The position numbers and the translations under genes are program-made. Shown piece by piece: positions 1 through 7,498 of a stretch of 28,412 nucleotides of DNA. The notes under the pieces were generated by a model. The model saw only the letters and a list, made by a program, of their open reading frames with translations, had not been told where the DNA came from and did no database searches. Position 1 is the first letter of the stretch, and each line of letters begins with the position of its first letter. Source of the DNA: Pseudomonadota bacterium (GTDB lineage: Bacteria > Pseudomonadota > Alphaproteobacteria > Acetobacterales > Acetobacteraceae); the NCBI GenBank assembly GCA_021780935.1, contig JAJXXT010000052.1, positions 1-28,412 of the forward strand, written 5' to 3'.

Positions 1-82
1 GCGTAGCGACAACCAACCCCAAGAACCGCCCTTGCCAGCGTCAACCAACCACGACTAACGTTCCGCCGTCGCGACCATCTCT

Positions 83-124
83 CTCATCCTGATCGTCGCG
101 CTTCTCATCCTGATTGTCGCGCTA
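83..124. repeat. Two-copy 21-bp tandem repeat
   Basis: Two adjacent 21-base units, 83-103 and 104-124, differ at two positions; the unit on the plus strand begins CTCATCCTGATCGTCGCGCT. The repeat sits exactly where the transposase-like reading frame on the minus strand stops making sense, so it may be a local duplication that helped break that gene. One plus-strand frame reads as a short run of Leu, Ile and Val but has no usual start codon, so I do not call a peptide. Confidence 0.7.
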
Positions 125-227
125 CAACGCTGACCGAAAAGACCCTCGCCGCCTCACGGCAACTCGCCCCATCGGCAAGCGCCGCAACAACACGGTTACG
201 CAGATCCGTCGACAACGCTCGCGTCAT
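123..227 (-). pseudogene. IS630-family transposase, N-terminal remnant
   Basis: Reading the minus strand from the ATG at 225-227 gives MTRALSTDLRNRVVAALADG, then ASCREAARVFSVSV. This is the typical opening of IS630-family transposases, a Pax/homeodomain-like helix-turn-helix in which the phrase LSxDLRxRVV...G.S.R.AA..F.VSV recurs. After about 34 codons the match ends inside a 21-bp tandem repeat and the frame meets a TGA at 105-107. The DDE catalytic region is absent in what can be seen, so the element should be inactive unless the rest lies beyond position 1 in another frame. The family call rests on recognition of the N-terminus only. Confidence 0.65.
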
Positions 228-483
228 GGGTCACTGGCCTCCGCCCAGCCAGCAGCTTGAATCAGAAGTCACCCCGCGCCGGAATCCCAAATCCGATTCC
301 GTCTATCGCGATCACGCTCTAACCGATTGATATGCTGGTAGCAGTCTCCTCCGCGCTGGGGGCCCGGCCGGCGCCGATCGGCGTCCAATCGGGCCCCCAC
401 CAGGCCGACTGATTCGAGCTTGAATTCAATGGGTTCGGGAAGATTCTGGGGTGAGGTCACACTTCGACGCCGATTCACACCCT
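228..483. other. Gene-free stretch with inverted repeat, possible IS terminus
   Basis: No coding sequence is supported here. A perfect 9-bp inverted repeat (358-366 with 390-398, GGGGGCCCG/CGGGCCCCC) encloses a 23-base GC-rich loop. The minus-strand text at 455-479, TGTGAATCGGCGTCGAAGTG onward, resembles the TGT-starting termini of IS21-like elements and lies directly at the point where the neighbouring UPF0149-like frame loses its family resemblance. The 284-325 segment has short GGAATC/GATTCC inverted units typical of dispersed intergenic repeats. The structures are visible; their naming is tentative. Confidence 0.35.
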
Positions 484-616
484 GCATATCGGGCGAGGCG
501 ATATTGCCGAGGAACCGCGTGCGCACGGCGTGGAACGGCACCGGGCAGTGATAGCGGTCGAGCAAGGCCCGCACCTGATCGTCGCTCGCGGTCGGCGGTG
601 TCCTGCGCTTGGCCAT
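269..616 (-). pseudogene. Truncated UPF0149/YecA-like protein, only the N-terminus is native
   Basis: The frame opens with MAKRRTPPTASDDQVRALLD and continues through a segment with CPVPFHAVRTRFLGNIASP. I recall this as the conserved start of a UPF0149-like hypothetical protein found in Rhizobiales and Acetobacteraceae; the family name is from memory. After about residue 44 (near 485) the translation turns into low-complexity Arg-rich sequence and the rest of the expected protein is missing. It starts 4 nt after the stop of the DUF6880 gene on the same strand, so the two were probably one transcription unit. The 115-residue frame may still be expressed as a chimera, but I read it as a gene cut by insertion or deletion, with a candidate IS end at the breakpoint. 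Confidence 0.5.
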
Positions 617-620
617 CGGC

Positions 621-2024
621 TCAACGTCCCTTTGGTTCGATCAACCCCCAAAACCCGTATTTCCGTCCATGCGCCTTCTGCAGCCGCGCGACAAAGGCTG
701 CATGGCTCTCGATCGATCCCGGCGCCGGCAGGTGCGGCGCGAGACGCGCGCAGGACAGCAGATCGCGCGCGGCGTATTGGTATTGTTTCGATGAGCCGCG
801 TTCGAGCACGCTCTCGATCAGGCGACGGTAGAGCAGGCTGGCCGCTTCGGGGAACTTCTCCTCCAGCGCTTCCGCGGCCGGGCGCAGCACCTCGTAGAGG
901 CGCCCGTCGAGGGCGGTCAGCCGCTCGCGCACCAGGCGGTCGGCACGATCGAGCGCCCGCCATTCGATGAAAAACGCCAGCCCTCGCGCGGCCTGCTTTT
1001 GCGCGGCGGCGACGTCCAGCGCCTTCTGCTCCGCCTCGAAATCCTCGAAGTCCGGGAGGCGCTTCAGATAGGCCCGCAGATGGTCGGCACTCAGGAAGCG
1101 CTCGAAATGCCGCCAGCGGACAGCCCGCGCCTCGTCGTGGCGTCCCAGCGCCTCGAGGGCGGTGATACGAAGGTCGGTATCGGCGCCATCATCGCCCTCG
1201 TCCTCGACGTGCCGGCGCGGCTTATCGAGCCAGTCCAGCGCCTCGGCCGGCCGGTTTGCGGCGATCAGGCGTTCGGCGACATCCAGCGCGTGGGTGCTTT
1301 CCATGCCGCCGGCGCGAATGGCGACGATGAAGGCGTCGGCGTCGCGCTCGAGATCGGCAAGCAGCGCCAGGCGAAAGGCGAGATGGCGACGTTGGGCATC
1401 CGTGCGCCAATCATCGGGGCCGGACGATCGCGGCGCTGCGTTCAGTGCCGCCTCGGTGTCGCGACGAAGCTCCCCGCGCCCGCCGGCGCCCAGCGCCTCG
1501 GACATGTGTCGGATGAGCGCGTCGGTCGCGCCGAAGCCATCGCGTTCGCAGTAGGTGAGCACCCGGCGGGCCAGCGCCTTCCCATCACCCGGCGGCTGGG
1601 CGGCCGAGAGCCGGCCGAGATCCTCCATCGCGGCGCCGAACACGGCCTCGACCTCGCCGATGCCATCGCCGACGCGCTCCATCACCGCGTCCGCAATGCC
1701 GATGAAGTCCCACAGCAGCTCGATCGCCCGTGCCGCGTCCTGCCGGCCCAGCCGGGTCGCGAGCGTCTCCCGCAGATGGTCGAGTTCCTGCACCAGCGGC
1801 TTGCGCTTCTCCCAATCGACGAAGGAGCGGGAGCGGCCGATGGTCTTGATCCGCTTGTCGATCTCGGCGGCGAGCTTCGCCGGCCCCTCGGTGCTGGCGA
1901 GCAGCATGCCGAGCTTCTTGCGTGAGATCGGATCGGTCGCGGCGTGCGCGACCAGCACCTCGGCCAGCGCCTCGGCGCCGAGGGCGGCCAGGGCTTCGGG
2001 TGTGACGGTTTTCGTGCGGGCCAT
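621..2024 (-). CDS. DUF6880 family protein
   Basis: A 467-residue soluble protein with no signal peptide or membrane segment. The N-terminal pattern (TPEALAALGAEALAEVLVA, then an ISRKKLGMLL-like helix and IGRSRSFVDWEKRKPLVQEL around residues 62-81) is that of the DUF6880 family, whose function is unknown. The remainder is helical and Ala/Leu/Glu/Arg-rich with repeated pairs such as LAFRLALLADLERDADAFI and AEALDWLDK, suggesting a TPR-like helical-repeat scaffold. The ATG at 2022-2024 follows the VapC remnant by 8 nt, and the truncated UPF0149-like gene begins 4 nt after its stop. It appears intact although its neighbours are decayed. Lying behind the integrase, it is probably cargo of the integrated element. 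Confidence 0.75.
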   Translation of the reverse strand: MARTKTVTPEALAALGAEALAEVLVAHAATDPISRKKLGMLLASTEGPAKLAAEIDKRIKTIGRSRSFVDWEKRKPLVQELDHLRETLATRLGRQDAARAIELLWDFIGIADAVMERVGDGIGEVEAVFGAAMEDLGRLSAAQPPGDGKALARRVLTYCERDGFGATDALIRHMSEALGAGGRGELRRDTEAALNAAPRSSGPDDWRTDAQRRHLAFRLALLADLERDADAFIVAIRAGGMESTHALDVAERLIAANRPAEALDWLDKPRRHVEDEGDDGADTDLRITALEALGRHDEARAVRWRHFERFLSADHLRAYLKRLPDFEDFEAEQKALDVAAAQKQAARGLAFFIEWRALDRADRLVRERLTALDGRLYEVLRPAAEALEEKFPEAASLLYRRLIESVLERGSSKQYQYAARDLLSCARLAPHLPAPGSIESHAAFVARLQKAHGRKYGFWGLIEPKGR

Positions 2025-2032
2025 TGAACGCT

Positions 2033-2236
2033 CTACTCGCAGGATAGGGCGGCAATGACATCCGTCTGCCGGAACCGCTCGTCCCTGAACAGCAGGGGAC
2101 GGCTCACTGTCCGGACCAGCCGGTAGGCAAACCAGTTGGCCACGGTCCGGGCGGCCGACTGCCGGGGCGAGCCGAGGCGGCGGATCGCATCAGCGGTCGG
2201 GTCCGCCTGCTGCGGCGTCACCGAGGCAGCCTCCAT
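2033..2236 (-). pseudogene. VapC-like PIN toxin, C-terminal remnant
   Basis: The 67-residue frame aligns by eye with the last half of VapC-type PIN-domain ribonucleases. SVTPQQADPTADAIRRLG corresponds to the usual VTPEQA..A.DAFRRYG region, SAARTVANWFAYRL to AALNFGDCFAYALA, and RPLLFRDERFRQTDVIAA to the family ending PLLFKGDDFxxTDIxxA. The acidic active-site residue of the NFGDC motif has become Asn/Trp context (VANW), and the N-terminal half with the first catalytic Asp is missing: an in-frame TGA lies 30 nt upstream of the ATG. No VapB antitoxin gene is seen nearby. I therefore read it as a dead toxin fragment left in the element. Confidence 0.6.
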
Positions 2237-2278
2237 GTCGGCTTCACACCAGGTCCGCCATCACACCGCCCGCCGATG

Positions 2279-3550
2279 TCATGGAGCTTCGCCGCGACGC
2301 AATGTCGTCACTGTTGCGTCGCCCTTGTGCGAGGGGCGGGAACAGAAGGCCGCCCAGTCGTCCATCAGCCGGCGCCGCTTGGCAAGGAAGTCGGCTCGAA
2401 GGTAGGCGGCTTCCGTCTTGTCCCCGACCACGTGCGCCAGCGCCGCCTCCGCCACCTCCCGCGGGTGGCGCGTCGCCTCGCCGGCCCAGTCCCGAAACGT
2501 CGAGCGGAACCCGTGCACCGTCAGGTCGTCACGCTTCATCCGCCGCAGCACCATCGTGAGCGCCATGTTCGACAGCCCGCGCCGGGCCTGGGCACCCGGG
2601 AACACCGGGCCCGCCGCATCGTCGCCCGCCCGCAAGACGCGCACCTGGTCCAGGATCGCCAGGGCCGGGGCGGAGAGGGGAACGCGATGCTCCCGTCGCG
2701 CCTTCATCCGCGCCGCCGGGATCGTCCACGTCGCACTCGCCAGATCCACCTCGTTCCACCGCGCGCCGATCACCTCGCCGGTGCGAGCCGCCGTCAGAAT
2801 GGCGAAGCCCAACGCCAGCGCCGCGACCCCCGGTTGCTCCGCCAGCGCTGCCATGAAATCCCCGATCTCCCGCCAGGGCAGGGCGGCATGGTGTTCCACC
2901 GGCGCGATCTTGCCGCGGGCCGGCAGCACGTTGGCGAGGTGGCCCCGCCAGCGTGCCGGGTTCTCCCCGCTGCGCCACTCACGGGTACGGGCATAGTCCA
3001 GCACCGCCTCGATACGCCCGCGCAACCGCGACGCGGTCTCCGGCTTCGTCCGCCAGATTGGCTCGAGGACCTGCACCACCTGCGACGTGCCGATGCTCGC
3101 CACCGGCAGGTCGCCGAACAGCGGCATCGCGTAAGTGTCCAGCGTCGACCGCCACTGTGCGCGGTGCTTCACGTTGCGCCACGCCCCCTCATGGGCGGCG
3201 AGATGGAACTCGGCGCATTGGCGAAACGTGATCGCCGCTGCCGCGGCAGCCTGTGCCGCCTGCTTGCGGGCCGCCGCCTCGGCGGCGCGCGCCTCCAGCG
3301 GGTCGATGCCATGGCGATGCATACGGAACAGCGCCGCCGCCTTCTCGCGGGCCTCGGCGAGCTTCACCGCGCGTCGTCCTCGGGCCGGGCCGAGGCCCAT
3401 CTCGCGCATGCGCCCGCCATGGACGTAGCGCAGCACCCAGTAGGCAGCCTCCGGCCCCTTCACCAGCAGGTAGAGGCCATCGCCATCCGCGTGCCTTCCC
3501 TCGCGAAGGTTGCGCACCTGTACCGCCGACAGCCTGTCCACCCGCGCCAT
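2279..3550 (-). CDS. P4-type tyrosine integrase
   Basis: A 423-residue site-specific recombinase of the P4/prophage integrase family. The N-terminal DUF4102 arm-binding domain (about residues 5-85, with DGDGLYLLV and YWVLRYVHGGR) is followed by a core-binding domain (about 105-200) and a catalytic domain (about 215-405). The catalytic set is visible: R256 (TAARTGEV), K283, H346 and R349 (VHGFRSTFRDW), H373 (LAHVVGD) and the nucleophile Y383 (EAAYLRADF). I chose the ATG at 3548-3550 because GGAGG (3558-3562) lies 7 nt upstream; a longer in-frame start at 3646 has no family sequence. It reads away from the adjacent tRNA-Ser 3' end, the usual geometry at one end of a tRNA-integrated island. It looks full length. 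Confidence 0.92.
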   Translation of the reverse strand: MARVDRLSAVQVRNLREGRHADGDGLYLLVKGPEAAYWVLRYVHGGRMREMGLGPARGRRAVKLAEAREKAAALFRMHRHGIDPLEARAAEAAARKQAAQAAAAAAITFRQCAEFHLAAHEGAWRNVKHRAQWRSTLDTYAMPLFGDLPVASIGTSQVVQVLEPIWRTKPETASRLRGRIEAVLDYARTREWRSGENPARWRGHLANVLPARGKIAPVEHHAALPWREIGDFMAALAEQPGVAALALGFAILTAARTGEVIGARWNEVDLASATWTIPAARMKARREHRVPLSAPALAILDQVRVLRAGDDAAGPVFPGAQARRGLSNMALTMVLRRMKRDDLTVHGFRSTFRDWAGEATRHPREVAEAALAHVVGDKTEAAYLRADFLAKRRRLMDDWAAFCSRPSHKGDATVTTLRRGEAP

Positions 3551-3566
3551 GGCGAGGCCTCCGATC

Positions 3567-3587
3567 TGTCCCCTACATTGTCCCCTA
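3567..3587 (-). promoter_or_regulatory. Direct repeat upstream of the integrase start
   Basis: TGTCCCCTA occurs at 3567-3575 and again at 3579-3587 (TAGGGGACA twice in the direction of the integrase), spaced 12 bp start to start, just 17 to 37 nt before the integrase ATG. Such paired short repeats could be an operator for autorepression or arm-type integrase binding sites. The repeat itself is exact; the role is inferred from position. Confidence 0.45.
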
Positions 3588-3725
3588 TCACAATGGCCGG
3601 CTGAACGCGAACTTTCGCGGACGCCGAAGGCCGCGCAGGCACGCACATGCGCCTAACTCATTGTTTCTATGGAGATAAATGAAGCACCCACAGAGGGCCG
3701 CGAACACTGGCGAAGGGGGTTCTGG

Positions 3726-3815
3726 CGGAGGGGATGGGATTCGAACCCACGATACACCTTTACAGTGTATAACGGTTTAGCAAACCGCCGCCTTCAGCCG
3801 CTCGGCCACCCCTCC
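3726..3815 (-). tRNA. tRNA-Ser(GCU)
   Basis: On the minus strand the 90-nt sequence folds as a class II tRNA. The 7-bp acceptor stem is GGAGGGG with CCCCTCC plus discriminator G, and the D arm contains GCCGAGCGGCTGAAGGC. The anticodon stem is CGGTT/AACCG with loop TTGCTAA, which gives anticodon GCU. A long variable arm (ATACACTGTAAAGGTGTAT) is diagnostic of Ser among GCU-type anticodons, and the T arm is GTGGGTTCGAATCCCAT. The 3' CCA is not encoded directly after the discriminator (the next bases are CCAGA on the minus strand after CGC, out of register). The integrase gene follows on the same strand, so the 3' half of this gene is the likely attachment site. Confidence 0.93.
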
Positions 3816-3826
3816 AGCGGATACCG

Positions 3827-3855
3827 GTTCTAGGGAGAGGCTGGCGTCAGGTCAA
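3827..3855 (-). promoter_or_regulatory. Promoter of tRNA-Ser
   Basis: The minus strand has TTGACC (3850-3855) and TAGAAC (3827-3832) separated by exactly 17 bp, matching the sigma-70-type consensus at 5 of 6 and 4 of 6 positions. The -10 box ends 11 nt before the first base of the mature tRNA-Ser, a fitting distance for a short 5' leader. The rest of 3816-3983 has no coding sequence that I can support. Confidence 0.6.
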
Positions 3856-3983
3856 ACCGGCGTCCCTGTGCACGGACCAAATCTCCTGGCATGACCCCAA
3901 GAGGGCGCAGTCCGGGGCCGCTGCCCTGGTCTGACCGTGACCCTGCCCTGCCGCACACCGGCCTGCTGGCCCGCCCCGGGGGC

Positions 3984-4613
3984 TCAGTTCAGGGCGACGG
4001 CAAAGCCGCGCGCGGTGGCGGGGCGAGTCATCATCGCCCGATACCAGCGATCGACGTTGGGGAACTCCGCGAGATCGACCTTGTGGCGTTCATGCCGCCA
4101 TGCCCAGCAGAGAATCGCGAAATCGGCAATCGTTACCTCCGGTCCCGCGAAGTACGCCACCTGCGCCAGCCGCCGGTCGGCCACCCCGTAGAGGCGGCGG
4201 GTTTCCTTGGTGTAGCGCTCGAGCCCGTACCGACGGTCGGCCTCGCTCTCAACCTGGAGGAAATGGTGCACCTGGCCCAGCATCGGGCCGAAGCCGCCCA
4301 TCTGCCACATCAGCCATTCCAGCACCGGCACCTGGGCGCGCGGATCGTCGGGGAGGAATTTCCCGGTCTTGCGGCCGAGATAGAGCAGGATGGCACCGGA
4401 TTCGAAGACACTGATCGGCGTGCCCCCAGGCCCGTCGGGATCGACGATCGCGGGGATGCGGTTGTTCGGCGAGATGGCGAGAAACTCCGGCCGGAATTGC
4501 TCGCCCTGGCCGATATTCACCGGCTTGACCGCATAGGCGAGGCCCATCTCCTCGAGTGCCACGCTGATCTTGCGCCCATTCGGCGTGTTCCAGGTCAGGA
4601 GTTCGATGGTCAT
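3984..4613 (-). CDS. Glutathione S-transferase, Nu-class-like
   Basis: A 209-residue cytosolic GST. The thioredoxin-fold half (about 1-85) has the TxNTPNGRKISVALEE motif typical of the YfcG/YghU-like Nu class, where Thr/Asn in this loop bind glutathione rather than a catalytic Tyr. It also has the cis-proline motif NNRIPAI (P54) and the glutathione gamma-Glu contact ES (71-72). The helical C-terminal half holds ADFAILCW near the usual N-capping box. These enzymes commonly show disulfide-bond reductase or peroxidase activity with glutathione. I prefer the ATG at 4611-4613 over one 18 nt upstream, because GGGAG and AAGG precede it and the family N-terminus begins there. It follows the fused oxidase gene on the same strand after about 26 nt and is likely co-transcribed. 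Confidence 0.88.
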   Translation of the reverse strand: MTIELLTWNTPNGRKISVALEEMGLAYAVKPVNIGQGEQFRPEFLAISPNNRIPAIVDPDGPGGTPISVFESGAILLYLGRKTGKFLPDDPRAQVPVLEWLMWQMGGFGPMLGQVHHFLQVESEADRRYGLERYTKETRRLYGVADRRLAQVAYFAGPEVTIADFAILCWAWRHERHKVDLAEFPNVDRWYRAMMTRPATARGFAVALN

Positions 4614-4639
4614 TATGCCTTGGTCTCCCATGTTAGTGC

Positions 4640-7498
4640 CTAGCCGAAACGTTCCAGGCGGTAGTTGGGGTCCGGCGCCTCGCCGCGCAGCAGGGCGGCA
4701 GCGGTGATCTCGCCGGCGACCGGCCCCAGCGTGTAGCCGTTGGCGGTCAGCGTGTTGAAGAAGCCTGGCACGCCAGGCGCCTCGCCGAAGATGGGAGCGC
4801 GGTCGATCGCCGGGTTCACGCCGCTCCAGGCCCGTATGATGCGCAGGCCCGCCAGCGCCGGCAGCACCCTATGCGCGACCCAGAGATTGCCCTCGATCGA
4901 GCGACGGACGTTGCGGCTGCGTCCGTCATGCGCGTCGAACCGCCCGAACCAGCCGCCGCCGATCAGCAGACCGCCGGAATCCTGCTGCTTGAGGCTGAGA
5001 TGACGATGCGCAAGGGCGACCAGGCCCTCGACCAGCCGCGGCGCGGGCTCGGTGACGATCACCTGCTGCACGGTGCCGGTGATGGGGATGGCGAGCCCGA
5101 CCATGGCACCGATGGCCGCCCCCCAGGGGCCGGCACAGTTGACCACGCGCTCGGCGCGGATGGCGCCGCGTGAGGTGGCGATGGTGAAGCCCGCAGCCGC
5201 ACGCTCGATTGCCAGCACCTCGGTGCCGGGCAGCAGCCGCGCGCCCCGGGCCAGCGCCAGCCGGCGCAGCGCCACGGTGCCGCGCAGCGGGTCGATGCGG
5301 CCCTCGGCCGGGCAGAATGACGCGCCGGCGAGGTCGTGCGCGAGGTTCGGCGCCATGGCCCGCAGCTCGTTGGCGCCGATGACGTGGCTCTCCACGCCCC
5401 AGCGCCGCTCCAGCGCCGACTTGGCGGCGAGCCAGGGCAGTTGGTCGGGCCGTTCCGCCAGCACCAGTCCGCCGGGCGTGGCGATGCCCAGCCCCTCCCC
5501 GGCCGCCGCCGCGATCTCCTTCCACAGCGCAATGGAACGCGGGCCGAGCGGCAGGGTATGGGCCGCGGGGCCGCCATCCTCGGGGCCGTTCGGATCGTAG
5601 TCGTAGGAGATGAGCTGGGCGTGCAGACTGCCGGCGTTGGCGGTGCTGGCGGCGAGGCCGGCCTCGTCGCGCTCCAGCACCAACACGTCGGCGCCGTCGT
5701 GGGCGAGGTAATAGGCGGTGGCGAGGCCGACCACGCCGCCGCCGATGACGACGATCGCCGCGGCGTCGGCTTGCCCGGAAGGCGAGGCGACCGGGATGCG
5801 GCGCGTGGGCAGCGTCATCGCCGGGATCAGCGGTGCCGCGAATTCCTCAGCCTCGACCATCAGGGGTGCCGCGGCGACCGGGCGCACCGGCACGCGGGGG
5901 GCCGCGAAACTGTCCTCGCCGGGCTCGCCCGGGCAGAGGCGGGCGACGGAAGGGGCGCAGAAACGGCCCTGGCACGGGCCCATGCCGGCGCGGGTTGCCT
6001 TCTTGAGTGCGGCGAGCGAGATCAGCCCACCGGCGATCTCGGCACGCAACTGGCCGGCGGTGACGCGCTCGCAGCGGCAGAGGATGGTCTCATCGGCGGG
6101 GTCGCGCGGCGCGGGCGGCGGGAACACCCGCGCCAGCGCCCGCTGAAACCGTTCCGCGCGCGCCAGCGCCGAGGCTGCCGCGCTGTCGGGCGGTGCGGCC
6201 CAACCAAGGTCGCGGGCGGCCGCAAGGCCGGCGAGCCGGCCGCGTGCCAGCGCCACGCGCGACGCGCCGATCGCCGCACCGTCGCCCACCGCGAAGACCG
6301 CGGGGTCGGAGGTGCGGCCCTCGGCGTCGGTCACCGTCTCCAGACGGCCGCCGCCGGAAGCGACGTAGCGGTGGCGCAGGTCGAGGGCGCGGGCCAGGCC
6401 GGTTTCCGGCTGGAAGCCTTCATGCAGCGCCACCGTGGAGGCGGGGATGGTGCGCGGGCCGGCTGGCGTGGCGATGCGTACCGCCTCCGCGCGGTCGTCG
6501 CCCAGCACCGCCTCGATGCGGCTCTCCCAGAACAGCGGCACGCAGCCGATGGTGAGGCGGGCCAGGATGGCGATGCCCGACGCCGCCAGAGTGGCATCCG
6601 CCGCCAGCAGCGCCAGCGCGCGCGGGCGGTACGCGGCGGGCGAGGAATCCACCACCGCGGCCGCGGCGACACGAGCCGCGAGAAGCTCGTCGGCAACCGA
6701 GAGGTTGAGCGCACCGGCGCCGCCGATGACGATGGGCCGGGTCGGCGCCACGCGCTGGCTGCGTACCAGGGTCTGCAAGCCACCGGTGGTGATGACGCCA
6801 GGCAGCGTCCAGCCGGGAATGGGTACCGGCGCCTCGTGCGCGCCCGGTGCCAGGATCAGGCGGCGGGGACGGAATACCTGTGCCACGCCATCGATGAGGA
6901 CGGCGATCTCGTCCGGCGCGAAGGCGCCCCAGACCATCGCGTGCTGCAGTCGGCGCACCCCGGCGGATTGCGCGCGGGCGTGCAGCGCCGCGGCCTCACG
7001 CAGCTTGGCGTCGGGCCGCTCGTCGGTGTGTCCGGATGCCGGCAGCTTGTGGAATTGGCCGCCCGGCGTGGCGCGCTCGTCGAGGAGAATGACACTGGCG
7101 CCGGCCTCGGCCGCGGCGATGGCGGCGGCCATGCCCGCGGGGCCGGCGCCGACCACCAGCACGTCGCATGCGGTTTCCTCCTGCCGTGCCGCGGGCAGCA
7201 GACCAAGTGGCGCCAGCGAGGCAGGCGGAGCGGCGGTGACGACGGCGCCGTCGGCCACACGCTCCATGCAGGCACGAACGCCGATGCGGCTATCGACGGT
7301 GACGACGCAGTCGCGGCAGGCACCCATGCCGCAATGCAGGCCGCGCGGCGCGCCATCGAGCATGCGGAACACGGCAACGCCGGCCGCGGTGAGGGCGGCC
7401 GCAATCGTCTCGCCCTCGATCGCGGGCAAGGTCACACCCTCCCAGGTGAAGGCAATCGCCCTGCCCGTTCGCCTTACACCTGCCGTTTCGAGCCGCAT
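4640..7498 (-). CDS. Single-chain HcnABC/opine-oxidase-like flavoprotein fusion
   Basis: This 952-residue open frame joins parts that are normally two or three subunits of heteromeric amine, opine, hydroxyproline or glycine dehydrogenases (HcnABC, OoxAB, SoxA-like). Residues 1-95 form a ferredoxin-like [2Fe-2S] domain with C56, C61, C64 and C77. Residues 110-440 form an FAD/NAD-type disulfide-oxidoreductase fold with GAGPAG at 117-122 and a second nucleotide site near GGAGALN (259). Residues 470-520 are a BFD-like [2Fe-2S] domain with C474, C476, C509 and C514. Residues 580-952 are a D-amino-acid-oxidase (DAO) domain with GGGVVG at 586-591 and a C-terminal ANGYTLGPVAGE flavin loop. The predicted reaction is oxidation of a secondary or primary amine at the DAO flavin with electrons passed through the other cofactors; the substrate is unknown. 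No break is visible between domains. It is divergent from the hydantoinase operon and precedes the GST gene. Confidence 0.85.
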   Translation of the reverse strand: MRLETAGVRRTGRAIAFTWEGVTLPAIEGETIAAALTAAGVAVFRMLDGAPRGLHCGMGACRDCVVTVDSRIGVRACMERVADGAVVTAAPPASLAPLGLLPAARQEETACDVLVVGAGPAGMAAAIAAAEAGASVILLDERATPGGQFHKLPASGHTDERPDAKLREAAALHARAQSAGVRRLQHAMVWGAFAPDEIAVLIDGVAQVFRPRRLILAPGAHEAPVPIPGWTLPGVITTGGLQTLVRSQRVAPTRPIVIGGAGALNLSVADELLAARVAAAAVVDSSPAAYRPRALALLAADATLAASGIAILARLTIGCVPLFWESRIEAVLGDDRAEAVRIATPAGPRTIPASTVALHEGFQPETGLARALDLRHRYVASGGGRLETVTDAEGRTSDPAVFAVGDGAAIGASRVALARGRLAGLAAARDLGWAAPPDSAAASALARAERFQRALARVFPPPAPRDPADETILCRCERVTAGQLRAEIAGGLISLAALKKATRAGMGPCQGRFCAPSVARLCPGEPGEDSFAAPRVPVRPVAAAPLMVEAEEFAAPLIPAMTLPTRRIPVASPSGQADAAAIVVIGGGVVGLATAYYLAHDGADVLVLERDEAGLAASTANAGSLHAQLISYDYDPNGPEDGGPAAHTLPLGPRSIALWKEIAAAAGEGLGIATPGGLVLAERPDQLPWLAAKSALERRWGVESHVIGANELRAMAPNLAHDLAGASFCPAEGRIDPLRGTVALRRLALARGARLLPGTEVLAIERAAAGFTIATSRGAIRAERVVNCAGPWGAAIGAMVGLAIPITGTVQQVIVTEPAPRLVEGLVALAHRHLSLKQQDSGGLLIGGGWFGRFDAHDGRSRNVRRSIEGNLWVAHRVLPALAGLRIIRAWSGVNPAIDRAPIFGEAPGVPGFFNTLTANGYTLGPVAGEITAAALLRGEAPDPNYRLERFG

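Noticed and set aside
59..133. Short plus-strand frame reading as a Leu/Ile/Val-rich peptide through the tandem repeat
   Set aside because: No ATG, GTG or TTG start and no ribosome site; the hydrophobicity follows from the repeat sequence, which is better explained as part of a broken transposase gene on the other strand.
358..398. Rho-independent terminator
   Set aside because: The inverted repeat is strong but no T run follows on either strand and the loop is long.
999..1925. Long plus-strand frame opposite the DUF6880 gene
   Set aside because: Antisense shadow with no family resemblance; the minus-strand frame has a recognised N-terminal pattern and a clean start.
2276..3604. 442-codon plus-strand frame opposite the integrase
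   Set aside because: Arg/His/Pro-rich composition and no motif; the integrase on the other strand has the full catalytic set.
4640..7498. Hydrogen cyanide synthase
   Set aside because: The domain order resembles HcnABC, but the same modules serve opine, hydroxyproline and other amine dehydrogenases and nothing in the sequence or context indicates cyanide production.
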